A stretch of 64,000 nt of DNA from Geopseudomonas sagittaria (GTDB taxonomy: Bacteria; Pseudomonadota; Gammaproteobacteria; Pseudomonadales; Pseudomonadaceae). The stretch lies in assembly GCF_900115715.1 (NCBI RefSeq), contig NZ_FOXM01000001.1, forward strand, positions 1 to 64,000, given 5' to 3'. The translations under genes were made by a program, and so were the position numbers. Positions 16,629 to 24,991 of the stretch are shown here, in pieces (position 1 is the first letter of the stretch; each line of letters starts with the position of its first letter). The notes under the pieces were generated by a model. That model did no database searches and had not been told where the DNA came from. It saw only the letters and a program-made list of their open reading frames with translations.

Positions 16629-16693
16629 ACCGGCGACCTCTACCAGCCCGAACACCGCCTGCGCAGCTTCGAGACGTAGCCGGGTTGCGCTGA
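16624..16693 (+). pseudogene. Remnant of an LLM oxidoreductase gene 3' end
   Basis: These bases repeat the last 70 bases of the intact LLM gene (11646-11716) with a handful of substitutions, a 1-bp deletion and a 1-bp insertion. The frame is broken by TAG and no 5' portion is present. It is a decayed paralogue tail or a duplication scar from insertion of the intervening block. Confidence 0.75.
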
Positions 16694-16728
16694 GCGCCTC
16701 CCGGCGGGCGCCGCCGTTCAGCACGCAG

Positions 16729-16758
16729 GGTAGAAAACTCGCGCAGCGATGTTCTACC
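16729..16758. repeat. 30-bp palindromic repeat, copy B
   Basis: Begins GGTAGAA and ends TTCTACC; 25/30 identical to 10588-10617. It lies between the LLM remnant and the hemolysin-III gene. The remaining bases up to 16968 show no supported gene. Confidence 0.6.
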
Positions 16759-16968
16759 CCGGTGTCAGACGCGGCTCCCCAAGGTGGGCAATGCCTGCGG
16801 CAGTTGCCCCCTACGGCTGGGTCCGCTCTCTCGTCGGCCACCTGCCCCGCTGACCACCAACTCCCGCAGCTTGTGCTGAACTGTAGATACGGCCCTGTCA
16901 CAGACAGCCGTGAGGGTTGCGGCTGGTGCGGGGCATTCGAGGGGTTGTGAACGCCGGGGGTGGAAATC

Positions 16969-17586
16969 ATGTACCACGGTGAACGCTTCAACGCCTGGAC
17001 CCATCTGGTCGGCGCGGTGCTGGCCAGCATCGGCGCGATCTGCCTGCTGGTGCAGGCGCTGTGGGAAGGCGAGCCGCTGAAGATCGGCAGCGTCGCGGTC
17101 TACGGCGCCAGTCTGGTGCTGCTTTACGTCATTTCCACCGTCTATCACAGCGTGCGCGGCCGAGCGAAGGCGGTGCTGCGCAAGCTCGATCATCTGTCGA
17201 TCTATCTGCTGATCGCCGGCAGCTACACACCATTCTGTCTGCTGACCCTGCAGGGGCCGTGGGGCTGGGCGCTGTTCGGCACGGTGTGGGGGATGGCGCT
17301 GGTCGGCATGCTGCAGGAGCTCAAGCCGCGCTCCGAGGCGCGGGTGCTGTCGCTGGTGATCTATGCGCTGATGGGCTGGATTGCCGTGGTGGCAGTGGAG
17401 CCGCTGGCCGCCTCCCTCGGCCCGGCGGGCTTTGCCTGGCTGCTGGCGGGCGGGATCTGCTACACGGTCGGCATGGTCTTCTTCGTCTTCGACGAGCGCT
17501 TCCGCCACTGGCACGGCATCTGGCACCTGTGCGTGATCGGCGGCAGCACCCTTCACTACGTGGCGGTGCTGGTGTATGTGGTGTGA
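16969..17586 (+). CDS. Hemolysin III / PAQR-family membrane protein
   Basis: The 205-residue protein has seven hydrophobic segments. It also shows the family's conserved histidine/aspartate sites: GERFNAWTHLVGAVLA at the start, STVYHSVRG and KLDHLSIYLLIAGSYTPF in the middle, and IWHLCVIGGSTLHYVAV at the end. These residues form a zinc site in PAQR-type hydrolases. I chose ATG 16969, which has GGGGGTGG just upstream, over a GTG three codons earlier. The physiological role is unclear in bacteria; YqfA-type homologues are linked to membrane lipid homeostasis. Confidence 0.88.
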   Translation: MYHGERFNAWTHLVGAVLASIGAICLLVQALWEGEPLKIGSVAVYGASLVLLYVISTVYHSVRGRAKAVLRKLDHLSIYLLIAGSYTPFCLLTLQGPWGWALFGTVWGMALVGMLQELKPRSEARVLSLVIYALMGWIAVVAVEPLAASLGPAGFAWLLAGGICYTVGMVFFVFDERFRHWHGIWHLCVIGGSTLHYVAVLVYVV

Positions 17587-17616
17587 AGCTTCCTATGGAC
17601 AACGACGGCGTGCCCG

Positions 17617-19689
17617 ATGAACACACCTGCCAGTCTGCCCTGGAGTGACAGCGCAACAGCGAGGGAAACCGACCTCGGCGCATGGCTCGAGGAAACCGCC
17701 AGCGACCCGGTGGTCGTGGCGATCATGCACACCGAAGCCTTCCGCCGCCTGCACGACGTGGCCTTTCTCGGCGCGCTGGACTACACCCACCGGCTGTTCC
17801 TGCCCAGGGCGCAGCGCAGCCGCGCCGCGCACTCGCTGCACGTCGCCGCCCTGGCCAACTACGTGGCCTGCGGCCGGGACTACCCGCCGGCACTGCGCCA
17901 GCACCTGGTGATCGCCGCCCTGCTCCACGACATCGGCCACCCGCCGCTGTCCCACAGCAGCGAGGCGGCCCTGCAGGCGTGCACGGGCTACGGCCACCAT
18001 GAGGCCAGCGCGCGGATCATCCGCGGCGAGGTGCGCATCGGCCGGGAACTCAACGCCCTGCTGCAGAACGTGGCCGACGTGCCCTTCCTGCTCAACCTGC
18101 TCGACCAGCAGATCGGCGGCACCACCGGCGGCGACCTGTTCGTCGGCCGCATGAACATCGACACCTTCGACGGCATCGCCCGCTCCCTCGACTGTCTGGA
18201 GCCCGGCCTGCCGCCACTGTGCCGGCTGGCCACCGCCCGCGCCGCCCTGGTGGATACGCGCCGGGACGCAGCGGCGCTGGCGATCCTCGACGAGTTCTGG
18301 GAACGCAAGAACCTGGTCTATACGCAGTTCATCCGCCAGCCACTGGGGATTCTCGCCGACCAGGCCAGCCGGCAGTTCTTTGCCCACACCGATGACGGAC
18401 AGGCCGTCGTGGAAGAGGATTTCTACGCCGGCGAAACGCACTGGCGGCACAAGTACCCCGGCCTGTTCGAGGGCTTGGCGCAGTTGCAGCGCAGCCAGCT
18501 GCCCGCCTGGCTGTCCGACGAGGACTTCGAGGTCGAGTTCCGCGGCTACTTCGTCGACGGCGAAAAGAGCTTCCCCGAGCGCTACCGCCTGATCCGGAGC
18601 AGCCAGCAGGCCCAGGCCAGCGCTCTGCTGGCGAAGCTGGAGCCGGACGAAGAGCCGCAGCGCGAGCGCAACCCGGCGTACCGCGACTTCCTGCACGACT
18701 ATCCGCACATCGCCAGGGCCAGGCGCCACAGCGAGGCCGTGGTGCAGCGCATCCGCGCGGACCTGCAGGCGCTGGTGGACACCAGCCCGCGCCGGGATCG
18801 GCTGAGCGTGGTGGCCACCGGCTCCTACGGGCGCGAAGAGGCCTGCACCGAGTCCGATCTGGACTACTTCATCCTGCTGGATGGCTGCAGCGCCGAGCAC
18901 ATCCGCAAGGAGAAGACGCAGATCAAGCGGGTCGTCGACCGCTACATCGCCCGGCAAACCAGCGACTCGGGCCTCTTCGGCGGCGAGGCGACCCAGGACT
19001 TCGCGCCGCTGGTGGAGCACATCGGCGGCAGCCAGGACAGCAATCCGTCGCTGACCCGGCGCATGCTGTTGCTGCTGGAGGGGCGCAGCCTGTACGGCGA
19101 CCAGCGCTTCGCCAGCCTGCGCCGGCAGTTGATGGCGGCGTACATCTGCAAGGGCAGCCGGGACAAGTCGATCTCGCGCTTCCTGCTCAACGACGTGATC
19201 CGCTACTACCGGACGATCAGCACCGACGTGCAGCACAAGGCCTGCGTCGACCAGAGGGACTGGGGGCTGCGCAGCATCAAGCTGAAGTTCTCGCGCAAGC
19301 TGCTGTACTTCGCGGCGATCATCGCCATCGCCGAGACCGCCAGCGAGCCGGCCCGCGACGCGCGGATCGAGCGGATGCTCACCCTGCTGGAGCTGCCCGC
19401 GCTGGAGCGGATTCACGCCATCGCCAGCGCCACTCCGGCCGAGCAGACCTCGGCCGCACTGGCGGCGAAGACGCGGGAAATCTTCGCGATCTACGAGTTC
19501 TTCCTGCGGCAGATCTCCGACCCGGCCAAGCGCCGCGAGCTGGCCGACCTGCGCGAGGACAACCGTGAGGAGTCCGAGCTGTACATGGAGCTGCGCGCGT
19601 GCAGCAAGACCTTCACCCGCTGCCTGGTCGACTGGCTGCGGGTGAAGTATGCGCAGGAGCATCCGATCCACAACGCGCTGCTGTTCTGA
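17617..19689 (+). CDS. HD phosphohydrolase (dNTPase-like) fused to a nucleotidyltransferase domain
   Basis: The 690-residue protein has an N-terminal HD domain of the dGTPase/SAMHD1 kind. Motifs are SRAAHSLHVAAL (H72), LLHDIGHPPLSHSSE (H104-D105) and GYGHHEASARII. A second domain around residue 400 carries TGSYGREEACTESDLDYFIL, the GS-x10-DxD active site of Pol-beta-superfamily nucleotidyltransferases, followed by a helical tail. GlnD also joins these folds but in the opposite order and with ACT domains, which are missing here. It starts 30 bp after the hemolysin-III gene, possibly in one transcript. Function is not known to me; nucleotide turnover or signalling is inferred from the domains. 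Confidence 0.8.
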   Translation: MNTPASLPWSDSATARETDLGAWLEETASDPVVVAIMHTEAFRRLHDVAFLGALDYTHRLFLPRAQRSRAAHSLHVAALANYVACGRDYPPALRQHLVIAALLHDIGHPPLSHSSEAALQACTGYGHHEASARIIRGEVRIGRELNALLQNVADVPFLLNLLDQQIGGTTGGDLFVGRMNIDTFDGIARSLDCLEPGLPPLCRLATARAALVDTRRDAAALAILDEFWERKNLVYTQFIRQPLGILADQASRQFFAHTDDGQAVVEEDFYAGETHWRHKYPGLFEGLAQLQRSQLPAWLSDEDFEVEFRGYFVDGEKSFPERYRLIRSSQQAQASALLAKLEPDEEPQRERNPAYRDFLHDYPHIARARRHSEAVVQRIRADLQALVDTSPRRDRLSVVATGSYGREEACTESDLDYFILLDGCSAEHIRKEKTQIKRVVDRYIARQTSDSGLFGGEATQDFAPLVEHIGGSQDSNPSLTRRMLLLLEGRSLYGDQRFASLRRQLMAAYICKGSRDKSISRFLLNDVIRYYRTISTDVQHKACVDQRDWGLRSIKLKFSRKLLYFAAIIAIAETASEPARDARIERMLTLLELPALERIHAIASATPAEQTSAALAAKTREIFAIYEFFLRQISDPAKRRELADLREDNREESELYMELRACSKTFTRCLVDWLRVKYAQEHPIHNALLF

Positions 19690-19720
19690 GCGCGCCCTTC
19701 CCGGCTACCCCGGCGCTCGC

Positions 19721-20821
19721 TTACTCGGCGACGCGGTAGCGCTCCAGCCAGTGGGCGTAGGGCGCCGGCAACACCCAGGTGGGGCGCTCGACGCCGAGCT
19801 GCTGGGCGGCCTTGAGCGGCCAGTGCGGATTGGCCAGGTGGGCGCGGCCGATCATCACCAGGTCCATCTGCCCCTCGGCGACCACACGCTCGGCGTTGGC
19901 CGGGCTGTCGATACCCCAGGACGAGGCCACCGCAATCTCCGCCTCGCGGCGCACGCGCTCGGCGATCGGCGCGAGGAACGCCGGCCCCCACGGGATGTTG
20001 GCGTCGGGGATGGTGAAGCCGACGCTGACGTTGAGCAGGTCCAGCCCGCCGCGGCGGAAGCCCTTGGCCAGCTCGATGGATTCCTCGAGGGTCTGCTCGT
20101 CGCGTCCGTCGTACTCGATCACGCCGAAACGGGCGGTCAGCGGCAGGTGCTCCGGCCAAACCTCGCGTACGGCGGCGAGGGTTTCCAGCAGGAAGCGGCT
20201 GCGATTGGCCAGGCTGCCGCCGTACTGGTCGTCGCGCTGGTTGCTGTGCGCCGAGAAGAAGCTCTGCGCCAGGTAGCCGTGGGCGAAGTGCAGTTCCAGC
20301 CACTCGAAGCCGGCCGCCAGGGCGCGGCGCGCGGCGGCGACGAAGTCGGCCTGCACGCGGGCGATGTCGTCGAGGCTCATGGCCTGCGGCACGTTGGGCA
20401 GGTGGGCGCCGAAGGGGATCGCCGAGGGGGCGATGGTCTGCCAGCCGCGCGGGTCGCCTTCAGCGATATGGTCGTCGCCTTCCCAAGGCCGGTTGGCGCT
20501 GGCCTTGCGCCCGGCGTGGGCGATCTGGATGCCCGGCACGGCGCCGGCGGCCTTGATGGCGGCGGCGACCGGGGCGAAGGCTTCGGCCTGGGCGTCGCTC
20601 CACAGCCCGGCGCAGCCGGGGCTGATGCGCCCTTCGGGGGCGACGGCGGTGGCTTCGACTATCACCAGACCGGCGCCGCCACGGGCGATGCTGGCGTAGT
20701 GGTGCAGGTGCCAGTCGTTGATCAGGCCGTCGGTGGCGCTGTACTGGCACATCGGCGGCACGGCGATGCGGTTGCGCAGGGTGACGTCTTTGAGCTGGAA
20801 CGGGGTGAACAGTGCGGACAT
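19721..20821 (-). CDS. xenA: Old Yellow Enzyme, xenobiotic reductase A-like
   Basis: The 366-residue flavin-dependent enoate reductase carries the XenA-type signatures: VPPMCQYSATDG with the redox-tuning cysteine near residue 25, QIAHAGRKASANRPWEGDDH, LELHFAHGYLAQSFFS and the C-terminal WVLPAPYAHWLERYR that shapes the dimer-interface active site. It reduces activated C=C bonds and nitro compounds with NAD(P)H. Near full-length agreement with the P. putida XenA sequence as I recall it supports the name. It is 82 bp downstream of a DJ-1-family gene in the same direction. Confidence 0.92.
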   Translation of the reverse strand: MSALFTPFQLKDVTLRNRIAVPPMCQYSATDGLINDWHLHHYASIARGGAGLVIVEATAVAPEGRISPGCAGLWSDAQAEAFAPVAAAIKAAGAVPGIQIAHAGRKASANRPWEGDDHIAEGDPRGWQTIAPSAIPFGAHLPNVPQAMSLDDIARVQADFVAAARRALAAGFEWLELHFAHGYLAQSFFSAHSNQRDDQYGGSLANRSRFLLETLAAVREVWPEHLPLTARFGVIEYDGRDEQTLEESIELAKGFRRGGLDLLNVSVGFTIPDANIPWGPAFLAPIAERVRREAEIAVASSWGIDSPANAERVVAEGQMDLVMIGRAHLANPHWPLKAAQQLGVERPTWVLPAPYAHWLERYRVAE

Positions 20822-20903
20822 GCGGAGTCGTCTCGAAAAGCGGGATGAATGGGGATGAAGCGCAGCGCCGGCCCCGCCAAGGGGCCGGACGGAAGGCGAT
20901 TTC

Positions 20904-21584
20904 TTAGTGGCCGAGCAGTTTCAGCAGCGCCTCGGCGCTGGCGTCGGAGGACGCCGGGTTCTGCCCGGTGACCAGCAGGCCGTCGACGGCGACGTGGCTC
21001 TGCCAGTCGGCCGCGCAGCTGTAGTGGCCGCCGTTGGCCGTGAGCATGTCCTCGACCAGGAAGGGCACCACGTCGGTGAGTCCCACCGCCGCTTCCTCGC
21101 TGTTGCTGAAGCCGGTGACCTGCTTGCCCTTGACCAGCGGCTGGCCGTCGGCGCCTCTGACGTTGCGCAGCACCGCCGGGGCGTGGCAGACCGCACCGAC
21201 TGGCTTGCCGAGGGCCTGGAAGCGCTCGATCAGCGCGGCCGAGCGCGGGTCGACGGCCAGATCCCACAGCGGGCCGTGGCCGCCGGGGTAGAACAGCGCG
21301 TCGAAGTCCTCGGCGCGCACCTCGTCGAGGGTCAGGGTGCTGGCCAGCGCGGCGCGGGCCTCGGCGTCGGCGTTGAAGCGCTCGGTGGCGGCGGTCTGCG
21401 CGAGGGGATCGCTGCTCTTGGGGTCGAGCGGCGGCTGGCCGCCCTTGGGCGAGGCCAGGGTGATCTCGGCGCCGGCGTCCTTGAACACGTAGTAGGGGGC
21501 GGCGAACTCTTCCAGCCAGAAGCCGGTCTTGTGGCCGGTGTCGCCCAGCTGGTCGTGGGAGGTGAGCACCATCAGAATCTTCAT
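20904..21584 (-). CDS. DJ-1/PfpI-family class I glutamine-amidotransferase-like protein
   Basis: The 226-residue protein matches the Hsp31-like branch of the DJ-1/PfpI superfamily. It has MVLTSHDQLGDTGHKTGFWLEE at the start in pattern, LFYPGGHGPLWDL with a conserved Glu/His region, and VGAVCHAPAVL with the nucleophilic cysteine elbow. Members act as glyoxalases or deglycases for reactive carbonyls. That suits operon linkage with XenA, which handles reactive enones. Its promoter region holds a TTTCGA palindrome. Confidence 0.88.
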   Translation of the reverse strand: MKILMVLTSHDQLGDTGHKTGFWLEEFAAPYYVFKDAGAEITLASPKGGQPPLDPKSSDPLAQTAATERFNADAEARAALASTLTLDEVRAEDFDALFYPGGHGPLWDLAVDPRSAALIERFQALGKPVGAVCHAPAVLRNVRGADGQPLVKGKQVTGFSNSEEAAVGLTDVVPFLVEDMLTANGGHYSCAADWQSHVAVDGLLVTGQNPASSDASAEALLKLLGH

Positions 21585-21653
21585 CGCGTTCTCCTGTGCG
21601 GCCATGCGGCCGGTCAGTGGGGCGTGGTGAACAAGCTTAGGCGGCTGGCGGGG

Positions 21654-21669
21654 TTTCGATAATTCGAAA
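21654..21669. promoter_or_regulatory. Palindrome upstream of the DJ-1/xenA operon
   Basis: TTTCGA-TAAT-TCGAAA has perfect 6-bp arms and lies 70 bases before the DJ-1 start. It is a possible operator; no cognate regulator is encoded next to it. The rest of 21585-21803 shows no supported gene. Confidence 0.4.
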
Positions 21670-21803
21670 ACATTGATGCCCGCTATCGGCCAAATGAATA
21701 CCGCCCACCGCGGCCGCAACCGCGCCCGCAGCCTGCGGGAACTGTCGTGCTCCAACGGCAACCCGCAGATCGTGAACGGGCGCTGACGCCAGGCCCGCAA
21801 CGC

Positions 21804-22616
21804 TCAGGGATGCAGCCCGCCCGGCGCAGATGGCGTAGCGCCGACGATCCGCGCCACCTCGCCCATCATCGCCTCCGCCAGCGCCTGCCGCCGCGCGGCG
21901 GTCATCCGCGGGCGCGACAGCGCGCAGCTGAGCGCGCCGAGCACTTGGCCGGCACCGTCGACGATGGGCACGGCGAGGCCGGTGTAGCCGGGCAGGCGGC
22001 GGTCGGGCAGGCCGCAGGCGTAACCGAGGCGGCGCACGCTGGGTAGGCTGGCGGCGATCACCTCGGCGTCCAGGCCATAGTCGAGGCGCAGCGTGGCGGC
22101 GTTGTGGCGCAGGGTGTCGCGGCAGTCGCGGCGACCCAGGTGCGCCAGCAGCACCTGCGAGCCCTGGCCGACGCCCATGGGGATGCGCCCGCCGACCACC
22201 TCGCTGTAGCTGCGCACCGGCTGCTTGCCGCCTTGCCGCTCCAGGCACAGCACGGCGTGGCCGTCCGGCACCAGCAGGAAGAAGCTGTCGCCGAAGCACT
22301 CGGCCAGGCGCAGCAGCGCCGGGCGCGCCTGGTCGCGCAGGCCGCCGGGGTTGCCGGCCTGGGCGCCGAGGGCGAACAGCTCGTAGCCCAGCACATGCCG
22401 GCCACGCTGCGTGCCGGGGCGGACGAAGCCCTGCTGGCGCAGGGCCTGCAGCAGCCGGTAGGTGGTGCTCGACGAAGCGCCGCATTCGGCGCAGAGCTCG
22501 TCCAGGGTCGCGCCCGCCTCCCCCGCCGCGGCGATGGCGCGCAGCAGGGCGAAGGAACGGTCGAGGGTCTGGGTGCCCGGCACCCGGGCGGACTCGGCGA
22601 GGCTGACGGTAGGCAT
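21804..22616 (-). CDS. IclR-family transcriptional regulator
   Basis: The 270-residue protein has an N-terminal winged helix (TLDELCAECGASSSTTYRLLQAL) and a C-terminal IclR effector domain. The latter shows VGGRIPMGVGQGSQVLLAHL and GLAVPIVDGAGQVLGALS. It is divergent from an FAD-dependent amino-acid-oxidase-like gene, with a perfect TTCCCA-N5-TGGGAA palindrome between the two. It most likely regulates that gene. The effector is unknown. Confidence 0.9.
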   Translation of the reverse strand: MPTVSLAESARVPGTQTLDRSFALLRAIAAAGEAGATLDELCAECGASSSTTYRLLQALRQQGFVRPGTQRGRHVLGYELFALGAQAGNPGGLRDQARPALLRLAECFGDSFFLLVPDGHAVLCLERQGGKQPVRSYSEVVGGRIPMGVGQGSQVLLAHLGRRDCRDTLRHNAATLRLDYGLDAEVIAASLPSVRRLGYACGLPDRRLPGYTGLAVPIVDGAGQVLGALSCALSRPRMTAARRQALAEAMMGEVARIVGATPSAPGGLHP

Positions 22617-22639
22617 GGCGGCGGATCTCCGCGGGGTGA

Positions 22640-22656
22640 TTCCCACATGCTGGGAA
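22640..22656. promoter_or_regulatory. Candidate IclR operator
   Basis: TTCCCACATGCTGGGAA is a perfect palindrome with a 5-base centre, placed between the divergent IclR and FAD-oxidoreductase genes. IclR-family operators often take this size and symmetry. Confidence 0.55.
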
Positions 22657-22740
22657 AGTCGCTCGCTGGAAATCGATGCAAGTTGCGCGCCGCGGAGCGT
22701 GCGGCAGGATCGGGGCATTCCCGTCCCATCGAGGTGCACC

Positions 22741-24036
22741 ATGTATCCGCAGATCCCCACCGTTCCCAGCGACGCCCAGCTCCCCGCCCGCACCGATGTG
22801 GCGATCATCGGCGGCGGCATCGTCGGCGTGTGCACCGCCTACGCCCTCGCCGCCCGCGGCATCGCGGTGACCCTGCTGGAGAAGGGCGAGATCGCCGCCG
22901 AGCAGTCGTCGCGCAACTGGGGCTGGGTGCGCAGCATGGGCCGCGACCTGGCGGAGATTCCGCTGGCGCTGGCCAGCCTGCGCCTGTGGGACGCCTGGCA
23001 GACCACGCTCGGCGAGGACACCGGCTTCGTGCGCACCGGCATCTGCTACGCCTGCGAGAACCCGCGCCAGCTGGCGGACCAGGAGAGCTGGTTGCGCGGC
23101 GCCAGCGCGTTCGGCGCCGAGGCGCGGCTGCTGGCGGGCGACGAACTGCGCCGCCATCTGCCCGAGGGCGCGCGGGCCGGCTGGAGCGGCGCGCTGTTCG
23201 CCCCGCACGACGGACGCGCCGAACCGCAGCTGGCCAGCGCGGCGATTGCCCGCGCCGCGCGCCGGCTGGGCGCTCAGCTGTTCACCCGCTGCGCGGTACG
23301 CGGCGTGGGCACCGAAGGTGGCCGCGTGGCCTCGGTGATCACCGAGCGCGGCGAGCTGCACTGCTCCAGCGTGGTGCTCGCCGGGGGTGCCTGGTCGTCA
23401 TTGCTGTGCAGAAGCCTCGGCATTCGCCTGCCGCAGCTCAAGGTGATCGCCTCGGTGCTGCGCACCCCGCCGATGCCCGGCGGGCCGGAGCAGGCGCTGG
23501 GCGCCAGCCGCTTCGCCTTCCGCAAGCGCGCGGACGGCGGCTACACCATCGCCCAGCGCACCGCCAACCTCGCACCGATCACCCCGGACAGCTTCCGCTA
23601 CCTCGGCGACTTCCTGCCGGCGCTGGGCAGGCAGTACCGCGAGGTGCGCGTGCGCCTCGGCCGCGAGTTCGTCGACGAGTGGCGCCTGCCGAGCCGCTGG
23701 GATCTGGACGGCATCAGCCCGTTCGAGCGCTGCCGCGTGCTCGACCCCGCGCCCTCGCCGGCGATCCTCGAAGAGGCGCGGGCGGCGCTGGGCGCGGTCT
23801 ATCCGTTCTTCAAGAACCTGCGCATCGCGCAGAGCTGGGCCGGAGCGATGGACGTGACCCCGGATGCGATCCCGGTAATCGGCCCAGTGGCGCAACTGCC
23901 GGGGATGTTCCTCTCCACCGGCTACTCCGGCCACGGCTTCGGCATCGCCCCGGGGGCGGGGCAGCTGATGGCGGATCTGATCATGGGGACGCAGCCGCTG
24001 GTCGATCCGCGGCCGTTCCGGTTCGAGCGGTTGTAG
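22741..24036 (+). CDS. FAD-dependent oxidoreductase (DadA/glycine-oxidase-like)
   Basis: The 431-residue protein has an N-terminal Rossmann motif (AIIGGGIVGVCTAYALAARG) and the DAO-family C-terminus (STGYSGHGFGIAPGAGQLMADL). The SSRNWGWVRSMGRD segment after the first domain is typical of a DadA-like group linked to amine or amino-acid use. The substrate cannot be read from the sequence. It is divergent from an IclR regulator and has a GAGGTG binding site directly upstream. Confidence 0.87.
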   Translation: MYPQIPTVPSDAQLPARTDVAIIGGGIVGVCTAYALAARGIAVTLLEKGEIAAEQSSRNWGWVRSMGRDLAEIPLALASLRLWDAWQTTLGEDTGFVRTGICYACENPRQLADQESWLRGASAFGAEARLLAGDELRRHLPEGARAGWSGALFAPHDGRAEPQLASAAIARAARRLGAQLFTRCAVRGVGTEGGRVASVITERGELHCSSVVLAGGAWSSLLCRSLGIRLPQLKVIASVLRTPPMPGGPEQALGASRFAFRKRADGGYTIAQRTANLAPITPDSFRYLGDFLPALGRQYREVRVRLGREFVDEWRLPSRWDLDGISPFERCRVLDPAPSPAILEEARAALGAVYPFFKNLRIAQSWAGAMDVTPDAIPVIGPVAQLPGMFLSTGYSGHGFGIAPGAGQLMADLIMGTQPLVDPRPFRFERL

Positions 24037-24046
24037 GCCGCGGCTC

Positions 24047-24772
24047 TCAGCTATCCAGTTCGTCGGCCAGCGCCCTCAGCAGCTTCGCCCCGTCGCCGCG
24101 CCAGGCGCTGCCGTGCATGCAGGCCAGGGTGGTCGGGCCGGCGCCGGCCAGGCGCTCGAGCATGGGCCGGACGAAGCGGGTGTGGGAGAAGTAATCCATC
24201 TGCCGGCGGAAGGCTTCGCTGGGGCCGAGGATGTCCGCCTCGGTGATGGCCGGCAGCTTGGCGCCGCCCTGGGTGAACAGGTCGCCGCACAGCAGGGTCC
24301 GCGTGCGGTGCTCCATCAGGAAGCCGCACTCCCAGGCGTGCGGCAGGTGCGGGGTGTCGAACCACTGCACGGTGTGCCGGCCGAGCGCCAGCGTCTCGCC
24401 GTCCTTTAGCGCCCGCGCCGGGCGGTCGGCGAGATCGTCGATCGACACCAGCGCCGCGACGCTGCCGCACAGCGGCACGGCCTGCGGGGCGACGGCCAGC
24501 CATTCGTTGAGCGAGCCGCACTCGTCGGCCTCGACGTGGGACAGGCCGATATAGCGCAGGCGCTCCACCGGCAGCACGCTGGCCACCGCCTCGCGCACCA
24601 GGGGGAACATCCTGCGCAGGCCGGTGTGGAACAGCATGGGCTCGTCGTCCACCACCAGGTACTGGTTGAACGAGAAGCCGCCGCCCTCCAACTGCACCGG
24701 GGTGTTGATGCGGTAGATGCCGTCGGCGATCTCGACGACGTTGGTGCCCGAGTAGGCATTGGTGATGGTCAT
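24047..24772 (-). CDS. Metallo-beta-lactamase-fold protein, flavodiiron (ODP)-like
   Basis: The 241-residue protein has the HxExD variant of the metal motif (SHVEADECGSLNEWL) instead of HxHxDH. It also shows TPHLPHAWECGFLMEHRTRTLLCGDLF in pattern and a C-terminal ACMHGSAW. This is the diiron domain type of flavodiiron proteins, without the flavodoxin domain. Stand-alone members may bind oxygen or nitric oxide, but their role is not settled. It converges on the FAD oxidoreductase with a 10-bp gap. Confidence 0.85.
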   Translation of the reverse strand: MTITNAYSGTNVVEIADGIYRINTPVQLEGGGFSFNQYLVVDDEPMLFHTGLRRMFPLVREAVASVLPVERLRYIGLSHVEADECGSLNEWLAVAPQAVPLCGSVAALVSIDDLADRPARALKDGETLALGRHTVQWFDTPHLPHAWECGFLMEHRTRTLLCGDLFTQGGAKLPAITEADILGPSEAFRRQMDYFSHTRFVRPMLERLAGAGPTTLACMHGSAWRGDGAKLLRALADELDS

Positions 24773-24991
24773 GCTGCACTCCCCTTCTCGGTGTCACCTA
24801 TCAGTTAAGCAAGCCGTGCAGTCCTGGAGTCCCGGGCGGATGGCCGGCCGTTTTCGGCAACCGGTCACAGCCTGGCACTTTCACCCGGGTGGTTATTGAC
24901 CCGGCTCAGAATATGGAAATGCCAGCATTGAAGCTCGTCGACCATTTCGGCACCCTGCCGATTCGTCCACCCCAAGGAAGGAGGCCCAGGC

